Source: an uncultured Clostridia bacterium
GTDB taxonomy: Bacteria; Bacillota; Clostridia; Oscillospirales; Ruminococcaceae
NCBI GenBank assembly: GCA_946567425.1
Contig: CAMNXF010000011.1
Span: 49,031-113,030 of the forward strand
Length of the DNA: 64,000 nucleotides
Direction: 5' to 3'
Position numbers and translations under genes: made by a program. Positions 34,632 through 43,655 of the stretch are shown in pieces. The number at the start of each line of letters is the position of its first letter. Position 1 is the stretch's first letter. The notes beneath the pieces were generated by a model, which was not told the DNA's origin, did no database searches, and saw only the letters and a list, made by a program, of their open reading frames with translations.

Positions 34632-34664
34632 AAAAGGGGCGGTTTATACAGCCGCCCCTTTTTG
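34632..34664. terminator. Terminator of the EAL gene (bidirectional)
   Basis: AAAAGGGGCGG (34632-34642) pairs with CCGCCCCTTTT (34652-34662); the minus strand, coming from the EAL gene, ends in TTTTAG, and the plus strand in TTTTTG. Confidence 0.85.
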
Positions 34665-36332
34665 TTATTGCTTGGAATTTATTTCCACTAACCGCTTGTC
34701 AAATTCCGCGACGGGGATAGGCTTTGAGTAGTAGAAGCCCTGAGCCGAATCGCAGCCGCATTCGCTCAGAAATTCGGCTTGCTCGATAGTTTCCACGCCC
34801 TCCGCGATTATGTCAAGCCCTATGTCCTGCGACATTGAAATGGTATGCTCGATTATCTTGCGTCCACGGGCCGATTCCATAAACTCCGAAAGAAAGCTGC
34901 GGTCTATCTTTAATACGTCGAACTGCGTGGTTTTAAGCATATTCAGCGAGGAATAGCCCGAACCGAAGTCGTCCATAAGCATGGTGAAACCCGCGTCCTT
35001 CATTCGCTTTACAATATCGTCCACGCCGATGCCGTCCAGCGATTCGGTGATCTCCAGCTCCAGAAGCGAGATAGGAACATCGTATTTTTTCAGCAGCGAC
35101 AGAACCTTTTCCACCACGTCGAACGTCTGCAAATATTCGCGCGAAACGTTCACCGAGATAGGCACGGGCGCAATGCCGCTGTTTATCCAGCTTCTGATGC
35201 GTTTGCACGCTTCCTCCCAGATGAACGAGTCCAACTTCAGGATAAAGCCGTTCTGCTCGAAAACGGGGATAAAGTCGCCCGGCGATATCATTCCCTTTGT
35301 CGGGTGCTGCCATCGTGCAAGAGCCTCCGCGCCGATTATCTTTCCCGTCTTTATCGAGTGCTTGGGCTGTAGGTACATCAGAAATTCGCCGTTGAGCAGA
35401 GCCTTGTGCATATCATCCTCAATTGCCTGAGTTTGCTGCAGTTTAGACTTCATACTGCTGTTGTAGAAGCCGATATTTTCAAGCGCGTTGCCTTTTATAA
35501 GCTGCCGCGCGAGCGACGCGTTGTCGCCGTGACGGCGGGTATGTGCCGTCCTGTCGTCGACCTCAGCCACGCCGAACACGAGCCGATATTCCATATCATT
35601 ATATCCACAGAGCATACTTTCAATCTTGCGGATAAATGCGACAAGATCATCGCGTTTATCATACACGGTTACTATCATAAACACATCCGCGGTAAGGCGG
35701 CAGAAAGGCTGCTCCTCGGTGCAGACCAGCGCCAGCGAATCGTTGAAGAACTGTAACAGCTCGTCGCCGACCTCAACGCCGTAAGTCTCGTTTATCAACT
35801 TGAAACGCTCAACGTCGAACTGTATGAACGCAATGTTCTTATCGGGGTTCGCCTTTATCGTGTTCGCACAGCGCCGCGAGAAGAGTTTCGGGTTCTTGTC
35901 GGAAGTGAAGCAGCTCAGCACGTCGCGGTCAAACTGCTCCTTGAGCGAATACGGACGGATATTGAAGTGAACGTCTGTGACCTTGTTATCATCGTTGCGC
36001 AGGAAGAGCGCGTACAGGTGGCACATCACGAACTCGTCGCTGCCGGGGAGCTTTACGGAAACATCCGTGCCCGCACTGTTGGTATCCGTTCCGCTTAATA
36101 TCCCGCTTTCGATCTTCGCGCAGAACACGTCAAAAACGGGTAGAGAACTTTCATCGATCATGCCGCTCTCGCGCATATAATCCAATGGGTCGCGGACGTC
36201 TTCGGGGAATATCGTTGACGTAAGCTGAATCACAGCGTTCTCCGCAGGACTCCAGAATAGATGTATTGTATCCTCGTCCGCCTGCATCATAGAAACTATT
36301 TTAGCGGCGTATTTTTCGGGAATATTAGCCAT
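34665..36332 (-). CDS. EAL c-di-GMP phosphodiesterase with degenerate GGDEF
   Basis: 555 residues from ATG 36332 (AGGAGG upstream); an in-frame GTG at 36356 is less likely. N-terminal ~130 residues are PAS-like sensory sequence. A GGDEF fold follows (about 150-290), but the signature is RLTADVF, so it should not make c-di-GMP. The EAL domain (about 310-550) keeps the catalytic set: GAEALARW, NVSREYL, ELEITES, DDFGSGYSSL, KIDRSFL, IAEGVET and QGFYYSKPI. It should cleave c-di-GMP. No transmembrane segment, so cytosolic. Confidence 0.92.
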   Translation of the reverse strand: MANIPEKYAAKIVSMMQADEDTIHLFWSPAENAVIQLTSTIFPEDVRDPLDYMRESGMIDESSLPVFDVFCAKIESGILSGTDTNSAGTDVSVKLPGSDEFVMCHLYALFLRNDDNKVTDVHFNIRPYSLKEQFDRDVLSCFTSDKNPKLFSRRCANTIKANPDKNIAFIQFDVERFKLINETYGVEVGDELLQFFNDSLALVCTEEQPFCRLTADVFMIVTVYDKRDDLVAFIRKIESMLCGYNDMEYRLVFGVAEVDDRTAHTRRHGDNASLARQLIKGNALENIGFYNSSMKSKLQQTQAIEDDMHKALLNGEFLMYLQPKHSIKTGKIIGAEALARWQHPTKGMISPGDFIPVFEQNGFILKLDSFIWEEACKRIRSWINSGIAPVPISVNVSREYLQTFDVVEKVLSLLKKYDVPISLLELEITESLDGIGVDDIVKRMKDAGFTMLMDDFGSGYSSLNMLKTTQFDVLKIDRSFLSEFMESARGRKIIEHTISMSQDIGLDIIAEGVETIEQAEFLSECGCDSAQGFYYSKPIPVAEFDKRLVEINSKQ

Positions 36333-36444
36333 AGAACCTCCTGTTCCGAAAGGCACAATCGCCTTATCTGTCTATGTATTTAATGTGGAGAGTGTGGTCT
36401 GCATAAAATATCTTACTTATGCAACACATATAAAGCTTTTATAA

Positions 36445-36473
36445 ATTATAACATAATTTTTTTAAAATTACAA
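36445..36473 (-). promoter_or_regulatory. Promoter of the EAL gene
   Basis: Minus strand TTGTAA (36468-36473), 17 bases, TATAAT (36445-36450); about 110-base leader. The surrounding 36357-36690 region is AT-rich and holds only this and the divergent promoter. Confidence 0.65.
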
Positions 36474-36541
36474 GTCTTTTTGTTAAAATATAACAAATTT
36501 TTTTAATTTTAAGATTAAGGCGCTCCATTTTAATTGAAATA

Positions 36542-36570
36542 TTGACAACAAGCCGAAAATGTGGTAAAAT
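36542..36570 (+). promoter_or_regulatory. Promoter for the 36717-37773 pair
   Basis: TTGACA (36542-36547), 17 bases, TAAAAT (36565-36570). Confidence 0.75.
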
Positions 36571-36716
36571 AATAATGTATTTACTTTAAGCGGGGAATAA
36601 TTCCGCGTTGTAATTAAATTCTCAAATAAAACTGTAACGAGAAATAAAATTCGGCTTTCATACAATATTTCGTTTTATGAGCACAAATTTTGCTTGGTTT
36701 CCGAGAGGTGAAATGT

Positions 36717-37043
36717 TTGGCGGTCAAAATAAAGGTTTTCCTGTACTATACCGGCTTTTGGATAACTTTCGCGGCGACGTTCGCGGCAATGTTCGGAATG
36801 CTTGTCGCTGCGGTAATGGGAGTGCCGTTCGGGGTGATGCTCTCGATATTCGGTGTTGCGGTGTTGGTGTTCCATGCGGATTTCGTGATATCGGAGCTTT
36901 CGCCGCAGCTTATGCTTTTCGGGGGAATGTCGGGGGCGTTTTTCGCGGCGTTTCTGGGGCTGCTTGCCGTGAAGCTGGGATACGCGGTCTCAAGGCTTTT
37001 CTTCCGCATAAAGCGCCGCTGCGACAGGCTCAGAGAGTGGTAA
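36717..37043 (+). CDS. Small membrane protein, unknown
   Basis: 108 residues from TTG 36717, which stands 8-9 bases after AGAGG; alternatives in frame are GTG 36708 and TTG 36690. Three hydrophobic helices (about 5-27, 30-50 and 60-85), the last followed by a basic tail FFRIKRRCDRL. It is one base from the next gene, a DUF4097 protein, with which it shares a promoter. The pairing of a small membrane protein with a DUF4097 protein recalls envelope-stress type loci, but I do not assign a function. Confidence 0.65.
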   Translation: MAVKIKVFLYYTGFWITFAATFAAMFGMLVAAVMGVPFGVMLSIFGVAVLVFHADFVISELSPQLMLFGGMSGAFFAAFLGLLAVKLGYAVSRLFFRIKRRCDRLREW

Positions 37044-37044
37044 A

Positions 37045-37773
37045 ATGGAAAAGAAGATAAATAAATTGCTGGCGGTAACGCTTATCGGCGCGTTATTTTT
37101 CGGCGGCATCGCGTTTATGCTGAGAAACTCAAAGCACGATACCGTATCGCAAGGAGAAAATTACTTCGATATCTGCGACTACATCGAAATTGACCTGCAA
37201 AGCCTGGACGTTACTGTTATTCCGAGCAATGACGACGAAATACGCGTTTCCTATAAGAACGCCCTTCCTCTGGCGTTCGAGCTTGGCGACAACAGTCTTT
37301 CGATAACGGAGAGCAAGGATTTTGTGGTTTCGCTGTTCGCGGGGAGCGAGAGCGAATTCGGACTGTATCTGTTCCTGCCGAATAGAAGCTACCGCGAGCT
37401 TTCGATAACCACCGGAACGGGAAACGTCAAGATCGGCAGAGTTGACAGCGAACGTATGAACATACTTACCGAAACGGGTGATATAGTATGTGAGGATATG
37501 GTGTCGTTGAGCAGACTTACCACGACGGACGGTTATATATCCGTAAATTTTGAGGCGGTGATGTCAGGAACGGAGATACTTTCTCGGCGCGGCGACGCAG
37601 AAATAACGCTCCCCGACAACGGCTCGACAGCCGTGGATTTTCGCACCGAGGAGGGCGAATGTGTGACCGATCTCTGGGCGGGGCAGTTCTACGGAAGCCA
37701 CGTGTACAGCATGAACGGCGGCGATAAGCTCATTTACGCTACCGTTGAAAGAGGGTCGCTGACTATAAAATAG
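37045..37773 (+). CDS. DUF4097-type beta-helix membrane-anchored protein
   Basis: 242 residues. One N-terminal helix (about 7-24), then a repetitive beta-rich domain with the DUF4097 layout: IEIDLQSLDVTVIPSNDDEI, LSITTGTGNVKIGRV, MNILTETGDIVCEDM, TTDGYISVNF. Such domains form a beta-helix or roll outside the membrane and occur with PspC/DUF1700-like regulators. Coupled to the small membrane protein before it (one-base gap). Function unknown. Confidence 0.82.
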   Translation: MEKKINKLLAVTLIGALFFGGIAFMLRNSKHDTVSQGENYFDICDYIEIDLQSLDVTVIPSNDDEIRVSYKNALPLAFELGDNSLSITESKDFVVSLFAGSESEFGLYLFLPNRSYRELSITTGTGNVKIGRVDSERMNILTETGDIVCEDMVSLSRLTTTDGYISVNFEAVMSGTEILSRRGDAEITLPDNGSTAVDFRTEEGECVTDLWAGQFYGSHVYSMNGGDKLIYATVERGSLTIK

Positions 37774-37791
37774 ATGATACAACGGCAATAC

Positions 37792-37841
37792 TTGATTTCT
37801 GAATATCCGATATTATACTATGGACAAATACGCGGATATTC
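37792..37841 (+). promoter_or_regulatory. Promoter overlapped by a 9-bp inverted repeat, upstream of yjbQ-like gene
   Basis: TTGATT (37792-37797), 16 bases, TATACT (37814-37819). GAATATCCG (37801-37809) and CGGATATTC (37833-37841) form a perfect inverted repeat around the -10 and the start point, suggesting an operator or a 5' hairpin. Confidence 0.6.
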
Positions 37842-37869
37842 AAATTCGCAATAAGAAAGGATAACGAAA

Positions 37870-38277
37870 ATGAAGCACTTTAAACAGGTACTGGCAATCA
37901 CAACAGACGAATCGGAGCAATTTCTCAATCTTTCGTATGAGGTCGAGGAATGTGTGCGCAGAAGCAACGTTAGCGAGGGAATATGCGTTGTAGCGTCGCA
38001 GCACACAACTTCATCGGTTTTCCTTGAGCATGACAACGAAAACCTTTACAAGGATTGGCAGAATGTGTTAAGAGAACTGACACAGAGCGCGACAGAGTAC
38101 AAGGTTGACTATGCCAGCTCCGGCAAGGCGCATCTGAAGCAGGCGCTTATGGGAGCGTCGGTGTGCGTTCCGATATCGGACGGCAAGCTCGATCTCGGTC
38201 CGCGTCAATACATAATGTACGGCGACTTCGACGGACAGCGCGAGAAGAACGTTATCGTCAAGATTATCGGAGAGTAA
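37870..38277 (+). CDS. YjbQ / UPF0047 family protein
   Basis: 135 residues, normal. Family marks: QHTTSSVFLEHDNENLYKDW (about 43-62), the GKAHLKQALMG block with the conserved His, and KLDLGPRQYIMYGDFDGQRE near the end (usual form LGxWQ..EFDGPR). YjbQ proteins are reported to have thiamine-phosphate synthase activity as a side function, but their true role is unclear. Here the common Asn-Glu after HTT reads Glu-His. The YfhO gene starts 5 bases later, so they are co-transcribed. Confidence 0.87.
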   Translation: MKHFKQVLAITTDESEQFLNLSYEVEECVRRSNVSEGICVVASQHTTSSVFLEHDNENLYKDWQNVLRELTQSATEYKVDYASSGKAHLKQALMGASVCVPISDGKLDLGPRQYIMYGDFDGQREKNVIVKIIGE

Positions 38278-38282
38278 CTGCA

Positions 38283-40958
38283 ATGGAACATTTTCTGGAA
38301 AGGGCGGGGCGGTTCTGTCTGAAAAACAGGGCATATCTGTTAAGCGCCGCGCTGCCTCCCGCCATACTGTATATCGCCTATATCATCTTCGGAATGTACC
38401 CGTTCGGCGATCGCTCGGTGCTCGGACTTGACCTTAATGCGCAATATGTGTATTATTTTGACTATATGTACGACGTTTTCGGCGGCAAGGAGAGCATTTT
38501 CTATTGTTGGAGCGGGTCGCTTTCCGGCGAGTTTCTCGGGCTGTTCGCGTATTACCTTGCAAGTCCGTTCAATCTGATAATATGGCTGTTTCCGCGCGTT
38601 CACATAACCGAGGGTATCATGACTATGCTGCTCGTGAAATGCGCGGCTGTAAGCGTTTCGGCGGCTGTAATGCTGAAACGGCGGCGCGGTTATTCCGATT
38701 ATACGACCGTGCTGTTTTCGGCAATGTACGCGCTGTCAGGGTATTTCACTTCGCAGACCGTAAACCCGATGTGGCTTGACGGTCTTATTGCGTTGCCGCT
38801 TGTTATCGTCGGCGTTGAGCGCGTGTGCGACAAGCGGAAGTTTCTGCTGTACGCATTGTCGCTCGTTTATATTTTCGTCGCAAACTTTTATATCGGCTAT
38901 ATGGTCGGCATTTTCTCAGCGATCTATTTCGTTTATTATCTCGCGTCGGGGAAAAGCGCCTCAAAGGAATTTTGGGGAGTATTCAAGTCTACAGTGGTGT
39001 ACGGTTTTGCTTCCGTGGGAGGGATACTGTCAAGCTGCTGGATAATCCTGCCCGTTTACAAGTCGCTTTCCAACGGCAAGTTCGGTTTCGGAAATCCCGA
39101 TTATTCTCTCAGGGAGAATTTTAATCTCGCCGACTGCTTTATAAAGCTCTTCCCGGGAACGTTCGACACCATTCGCCCTGAGGGACTGCCGATGCTGTAC
39201 TGCGGCACGACGGCGCTGCTGTTCGCGGTGATCTACTTCACACTTCGGAAAATACCTGTCCGCGAGCGGATCGCGGGTGGATTTGTGTTGGGGATACTTG
39301 CGCTGTCTATGTACATAAAGCCGGTGGATATGTTCTGGCACGGAGGACAGGTGCCCGTGTGGATGCCGTTCCGCTATTCGTTTATAATTTCGTTTATGCT
39401 GATAACGTTCGGCGCGGAGGCGTTTGAAAGGATAACCGCCGTGCGCGGAAAAACGATAGGCGCGGCGTTTGCGGTACTGCTGGGCGTGCTGTTGCTTTCG
39501 GACTACTACGGCGGAAACGAGCGGTTTGACACAACGCTCGTCATCGTTATACCGATGATATTGCTGGGCATTACCGCTGCGGCTGTTACGGCGTTCAGGA
39601 AATACAAGGGCAGCCGCTTGGCTTATGGTTTTTTCGGCGGACTGGTTCTTGGAGAATTGCTGCTTAATACCGCATTGACCGTGTTCGGTCTGCACAGCGA
39701 TATTTACTTTTCCGACCGCAGCACTTACGTTGACGAAATACCTCCCACGCGCGATATTTCGGAGCAGGTGCACGCGCTTGACACGGGATTTTACCGAATG
39801 GAGAAAACCTATCACCGCTGCGTAAACGATACAATGGCGGCGCGTATGTACGGTATGTCGCACAGCACCAGCACGTTCAACGCAAAGGTCATAAAGCTGA
39901 TGAACAAGGTGGGCTACGGCGCGCGGGAGCATTACACGCGCTATGACGGCGCGACCATGCTTACCGACGATATTTTCGGCGTGAAGTACGTTCTGTCGAA
40001 GTATCAGGTGCTTACGCCGTATACCGACACGGTTGAAACCGAGAACACGCTCGGCGTTACCGTTTATGAGAACAAGGACGTTTTTCCGCTCGCGTATCTT
40101 GCGGACGGAGGGCTTATCGGCGGCGAGCTGGACGGCGAATCGCCGTTTTCGGCTCAAGAGAGCCTTGCGGCGTTCATCTCGGGTGAGGACGAACAGATAT
40201 ATGCGAGCATTACCGATACCGTTTTCAACTGCGAGAATATCAATATCGGCTCGACGACCGATTCCCATACGTCATACAAAAAGCGTATCGAGAGCAATGA
40301 TGCGTCAATATCCTACACGGTAACGATGCCGCACGGGGGTAAGGCGTATATGTATCTGCCGACAGACTACGAGCGCAAGTGCCAGCTTTACGTTGACGGC
40401 GGTTATATCAAGGATTATTTCGAGAATGAAAATCACAGTATTGCGTATCTCGGCACTTACGAGACTGGGGATTCGTTCACGGTTGAGCTGAAGCTGCAAA
40501 AGGACGCGGTCTACATCAAGGACACGCTGTTTTTCTATCTTGACGAGGAAAAACTCAATGCGTTCAACAGCAAGGTTTGGTCAATGAATACGGAAACTTC
40601 GGTAACGCGCACGAGCGGTTCGTCGCTGAATGTCAAAGTGAACGCTGCCGAGGATTGCGCGCTGTTCACGTCCATTCCGTTTGAGGAGGGCTGGACTGCG
40701 TATATCGACGGCGTTGAAACGGATATTCGGTCAACCGCCGACGCAACGCTTATGTGCCTTGAAGTTCCCGAGGGAAAACACACGATAGAGCTGAAATTCT
40801 TCCCCGCGGGGTTGAAGTCGGGGTTGTTTATTACGGCCAGCGGAGTGCTGCTGTTGGTGATAATGGTGCTTGCGGCGAAGTTCGGGGTCTACGACAGGTT
40901 TAAGGACGAAAATGAACTGATTGACGGGGAGTATACGACGGAGGAAGAAAATGGATAA
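38283..40958 (+). CDS. YfhO-family membrane glycosyltransferase
   Basis: 891 residues from ATG 38283; an in-frame upstream start would overlap yjbQ. YfhO proteins are GT-C fold enzymes that add sugars to lipoteichoic acid or other envelope polymers from lipid-linked donors. N-terminal ~500 residues hold about 12-13 helices; the first loop has FGDRSVLGLDLNAQYVYYF with the acidic residue expected for catalysis and YCWSGSLSGEF. The C-terminal extracytoplasmic part (about 510-860) is beta-rich, ended by one more helix (GLFITASGVLLLVIMVLAA). Overlaps the acetyltransferase gene by 8 bases. Confidence 0.88.
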   Translation: MEHFLERAGRFCLKNRAYLLSAALPPAILYIAYIIFGMYPFGDRSVLGLDLNAQYVYYFDYMYDVFGGKESIFYCWSGSLSGEFLGLFAYYLASPFNLIIWLFPRVHITEGIMTMLLVKCAAVSVSAAVMLKRRRGYSDYTTVLFSAMYALSGYFTSQTVNPMWLDGLIALPLVIVGVERVCDKRKFLLYALSLVYIFVANFYIGYMVGIFSAIYFVYYLASGKSASKEFWGVFKSTVVYGFASVGGILSSCWIILPVYKSLSNGKFGFGNPDYSLRENFNLADCFIKLFPGTFDTIRPEGLPMLYCGTTALLFAVIYFTLRKIPVRERIAGGFVLGILALSMYIKPVDMFWHGGQVPVWMPFRYSFIISFMLITFGAEAFERITAVRGKTIGAAFAVLLGVLLLSDYYGGNERFDTTLVIVIPMILLGITAAAVTAFRKYKGSRLAYGFFGGLVLGELLLNTALTVFGLHSDIYFSDRSTYVDEIPPTRDISEQVHALDTGFYRMEKTYHRCVNDTMAARMYGMSHSTSTFNAKVIKLMNKVGYGAREHYTRYDGATMLTDDIFGVKYVLSKYQVLTPYTDTVETENTLGVTVYENKDVFPLAYLADGGLIGGELDGESPFSAQESLAAFISGEDEQIYASITDTVFNCENINIGSTTDSHTSYKKRIESNDASISYTVTMPHGGKAYMYLPTDYERKCQLYVDGGYIKDYFENENHSIAYLGTYETGDSFTVELKLQKDAVYIKDTLFFYLDEEKLNAFNSKVWSMNTETSVTRTSGSSLNVKVNAAEDCALFTSIPFEEGWTAYIDGVETDIRSTADATLMCLEVPEGKHTIELKFFPAGLKSGLFITASGVLLLVIMVLAAKFGVYDRFKDENELIDGEYTTEEENG

Positions 40959-41595
40959 TTTCACCAGAATGAATAACGGTATGGCGTATATCGCGGACGA
41001 ACATTGCAGCAAGCTGATGGCGGAAAACCGCCGCAGACTACACGAGTTCAACAACGGCGACTGCTGGAGCGCGGAGGGGCTGAAACGCCACGACAAGCTT
41101 ATGCGCGAGATACTCGGCAAGGCGGGGAAGAACGTGACGATATTGCCGCCGTTCCGCTGCGATTACGGCAGCAATATCAAAATAGGCGACAACTCATTCG
41201 CAAATTACAATCTGACAGTTCTCGACGTCGGAAAGGTAGTTATCGGCAAAAACGTGTTTATAGCGCCAAACGTCTCGATATACACGGCGGGACACCCCAT
41301 TCATCCGACCGCGCGGAACTCCATGTATGAGTACGGCATTCCTGTTACGATCGGCGATAACTGCTGGATAGGCGGAAATGTTGTGATATGTCCGGGCGTG
41401 AATATCGGCTCGGGGAGCGTTATCGGTTCGGGCAGCGTTGTGACAAAGGACGTTCCCGAAAACGTTGTCGCGGCGGGAAATCCGTGCAGGGTGCTGCGCG
41501 AGATAACCGACGAAGATTTCAATTATTTTTTTAAGGACAGAAAATTCGACGATGAGGCAATGGAAAACATTCTTAAATACAAGGCGGAGCTATGA
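40951..41595 (+). CDS. Hexapeptide-repeat sugar O-acetyltransferase (maltose/galactoside type)
   Basis: 214 residues from ATG 40951, preceded by GGAGGAAG. Left-handed beta-helix enzyme using acetyl-CoA. N-terminal Mac domain, then hexapeptide turns: GSNIKIGDNSFANYN, VIGKNVFIAPNVSIYTAGHP (catalytic His in TAGHP, about residue 116), PVTIGDNCWIGGNVVICPGV and GSVIGSGSVVTKDVP. Target sugar unknown; position after YfhO suggests a possible envelope glycan, inference only. Longer than many (about 185), with a C-terminal helical extension. Confidence 0.92.
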   Translation: MDNFTRMNNGMAYIADEHCSKLMAENRRRLHEFNNGDCWSAEGLKRHDKLMREILGKAGKNVTILPPFRCDYGSNIKIGDNSFANYNLTVLDVGKVVIGKNVFIAPNVSIYTAGHPIHPTARNSMYEYGIPVTIGDNCWIGGNVVICPGVNIGSGSVIGSGSVVTKDVPENVVAAGNPCRVLREITDEDFNYFFKDRKFDDEAMENILKYKAEL

Positions 41596-42509
41596 CCTTA
41601 CAGCAGATAAGATACGCGCTCACGGTATCGGAATGCGGCAGTATGAGCCGCGCCGCCTCCCGGCTTTTTGTCACGCAGTCTGCGCTTTCGTGTGCCATAC
41701 GAGATCTTGAAGTTGAGGTCGGGATAACAATATTTATGCGCACGGGAAAGGGCGTTTCAATCACTCCCGACGGCACGGAGTTCCTTATGTACGCGGCTAG
41801 GGTCTATCAACAATATGAGCTGTTGCAGGAGAAGTACGGCAAAAACGGCTCCGTTAAGCGGAAATTTGGTGTTTCCACACAGCATTATTCGTTTGCGGTA
41901 AAGGCGTTCGTGGAAATGGTGAAACACTTTGACACGCTGAATTTCGAGTTCGCGATACGCGAGACGAAAACGCTCGAGGTAATTTCGGATGTCGGCGGAT
42001 TGAAAAGCGAGGTAGGAATACTGTACAAAAGCGAGTTTAACGGAAAAATAATTGATAGAATGCTCGTCGAAAACGGACTGGAGTTCTTGCCGCTGATAAA
42101 GTGCCGCGCATATGTTTATATGTGGAAGAACCACCCGTTGGCTCACGAAAAGTCGCTGTCGCTGGAGCGGCTGAGCGAATATCCGTGCCTGTCGTTCGAG
42201 CAGGGCGACGGCGCGGCGTCGTACTTTGCGGAGGAGATACTCAGTGACCGAGAATATCTGCGCGTGATAAGGAGCAGCGACCGCGCCACACAGCTTAATT
42301 TAATGGTCGGGCTTAACGGTTACACGCTATGCTCGGGGATAACTTGCGAGGAGCTTAACGGGGAGGAATACGTTACGGTACCGTTCCGTGAGGACGAAGA
42401 GAACCGCAATTCCGAAATGGAGATAGGCTATATCCGCAAAAAGTACAGTCCGCTGTCAGATATCGCTGAAATATACGTTGAGGAGGTAAAGCGGTACCTG
42501 GGTGTATAG
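41592..42509 (+). CDS. LysR-family transcriptional regulator
   Basis: 305 residues. HTH at the N-terminus (SMSRAASRLFVTQSALSCAI, about 17-36), then the effector-binding domain of two Rossmann-like lobes (VGILYKSEF; YVYMWKNHPLA). It overlaps the acetyltransferase stop (ATGA). LysR genes are normally divergent from their targets; here it is the last of a co-directional run, so the target is unclear. Related clostridial members sense sugar or amino acid intermediates; no effector can be named. Confidence 0.92.
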   Translation: MTLQQIRYALTVSECGSMSRAASRLFVTQSALSCAIRDLEVEVGITIFMRTGKGVSITPDGTEFLMYAARVYQQYELLQEKYGKNGSVKRKFGVSTQHYSFAVKAFVEMVKHFDTLNFEFAIRETKTLEVISDVGGLKSEVGILYKSEFNGKIIDRMLVENGLEFLPLIKCRAYVYMWKNHPLAHEKSLSLERLSEYPCLSFEQGDGAASYFAEEILSDREYLRVIRSSDRATQLNLMVGLNGYTLCSGITCEELNGEEYVTVPFREDEENRNSEMEIGYIRKKYSPLSDIAEIYVEEVKRYLGV

Positions 42510-42534
42510 TTTTTGCCGAATTTGAAAAAATAAC

Positions 42535-42562
42535 TTGAATTTTTTCGAAAATGTGATATAAT
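42535..42562 (+). promoter_or_regulatory. Promoter of fruK
   Basis: TTGAAT (42535-42540), 16 bases, TATAAT (42557-42562), about 35 bases before the start codon. Confidence 0.7.
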
Positions 42563-42596
42563 TAAGATGTACAAATAATTTTTTCGGGGTGATTTT

Positions 42597-43529
42597 ATGG
42601 TTTATACGGTAACATTCAACCCCGCGCTGGACTATATCGTATTTGTTGATAATATGAGGTTCCGCGAGGTAAACAAGATCGAAAGGGGGTTCGTAAACGC
42701 GGGCGGCAAGGGCATAAACGTGTCTATGGTGCTTGCAGAGCTTGGTGTGCAGTCCAAAGCTATGGGCTTTGTGGCGGGCTTTACGGGTGCGGCTATTGAG
42801 GAGAACGTTATTGAGCACGGTATCGTTGCGGATTTCGTGCCGCTCTCCAAGGGCTTGTCGCGTATCAATATCAAGCTGAAATCGGACGGCGAGACCGAGC
42901 TTAACGCGAACGGTCCGGATATTCCGGACGAGGCGCTTAAGGAACTGTTTGAGCGGTTCGAGAAACTTAACAACGGGGATATTCTGGTGCTTGCGGGCAG
43001 TGTTCCCGCAAGTCTGCCGCAGGATATTTATCAGCAGATACTTGAGTACGTTTCCGCAAAAAGAGTATTGACGGTAGTGGACGCTACGGGTGAGTTGCTG
43101 ACGAATACGCTGAAATACCGTCCGTATCTCATCAAGCCAAATCTTGACGAGCTCGGGGAGATATTTGGCGAAAAGCCGACATCAAAAGAGGAGATTTTGC
43201 GGTGCGCAATGCAGCTTCAGGAAATGGGCGCGCAGAATGTTCTCGTTTCAATGGCGGGTGACGGTGCGCTGCTGCTTGACAAGAGCGGCGAGGTGTTCTA
43301 CTGCGAGGCATGCGAGGGCAAGGTCGTGAATTCCGTGGGCGCGGGCGACGCAATGGTCGCGGGCTTTGTCGCGGGAATGCTCGACAACGACGTCGACAAC
43401 GAGTACTCGCTCATGCTCGGAACGGCGGCGGGCGGCGCTACGGCGTTCACCGACGGTATGGCAAGCAAGGATCAGATCATAGATCAGATGAAGAAGCTGC
43501 TGAAAAAGCACGCCGAGAAACCGCTTTGA
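42597..43529 (+). CDS. fruK: 1-phosphofructokinase (PfkB family)
   Basis: 310 residues. Phosphorylates fructose-1-phosphate to the 1,6-bisphosphate; tagatose-6-phosphate kinase is a close alternative. Seen: TFNPALDYIV at the start, GGKGINVSMVLAELG (36-50), ILVLAGSVPASLP, KPNLDELGEIFG, and the PfkB signature VVNSVGAGDAMVAGF with the catalytic Asp. No fructose PTS (fruA) or DeoR/FruR regulator lies next to it, unlike the usual fru operon. It has its own promoter, and a separate prfB promoter follows. Confidence 0.9.
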   Translation: MVYTVTFNPALDYIVFVDNMRFREVNKIERGFVNAGGKGINVSMVLAELGVQSKAMGFVAGFTGAAIEENVIEHGIVADFVPLSKGLSRINIKLKSDGETELNANGPDIPDEALKELFERFEKLNNGDILVLAGSVPASLPQDIYQQILEYVSAKRVLTVVDATGELLTNTLKYRPYLIKPNLDELGEIFGEKPTSKEEILRCAMQLQEMGAQNVLVSMAGDGALLLDKSGEVFYCEACEGKVVNSVGAGDAMVAGFVAGMLDNDVDNEYSLMLGTAAGGATAFTDGMASKDQIIDQMKKLLKKHAEKPL

Positions 43530-43582
43530 GGAGGTCGTATGCGGTCTTATTTGCTTTTTGTTGAACTTTTTGCGGCAAGTAC

Positions 43583-43611
43583 TTGAAAATGACATGGAAA
43601 TATGGTATAAT
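43583..43611 (+). promoter_or_regulatory. Promoter of prfB
   Basis: TTGAAA (43583-43588), 17 bases, TATAAT (43606-43611). Confidence 0.75.
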
Positions 43612-43655
43612 AATACAGTTAGGGTATTTTTATGTTAAATGAGGAGTAATTTCAG

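Noticed and set aside
39030..40268. A 412-codon minus-strand frame under the YfhO gene
   Set aside because: Shadow frame; Arg/His-rich composition and no start signals.
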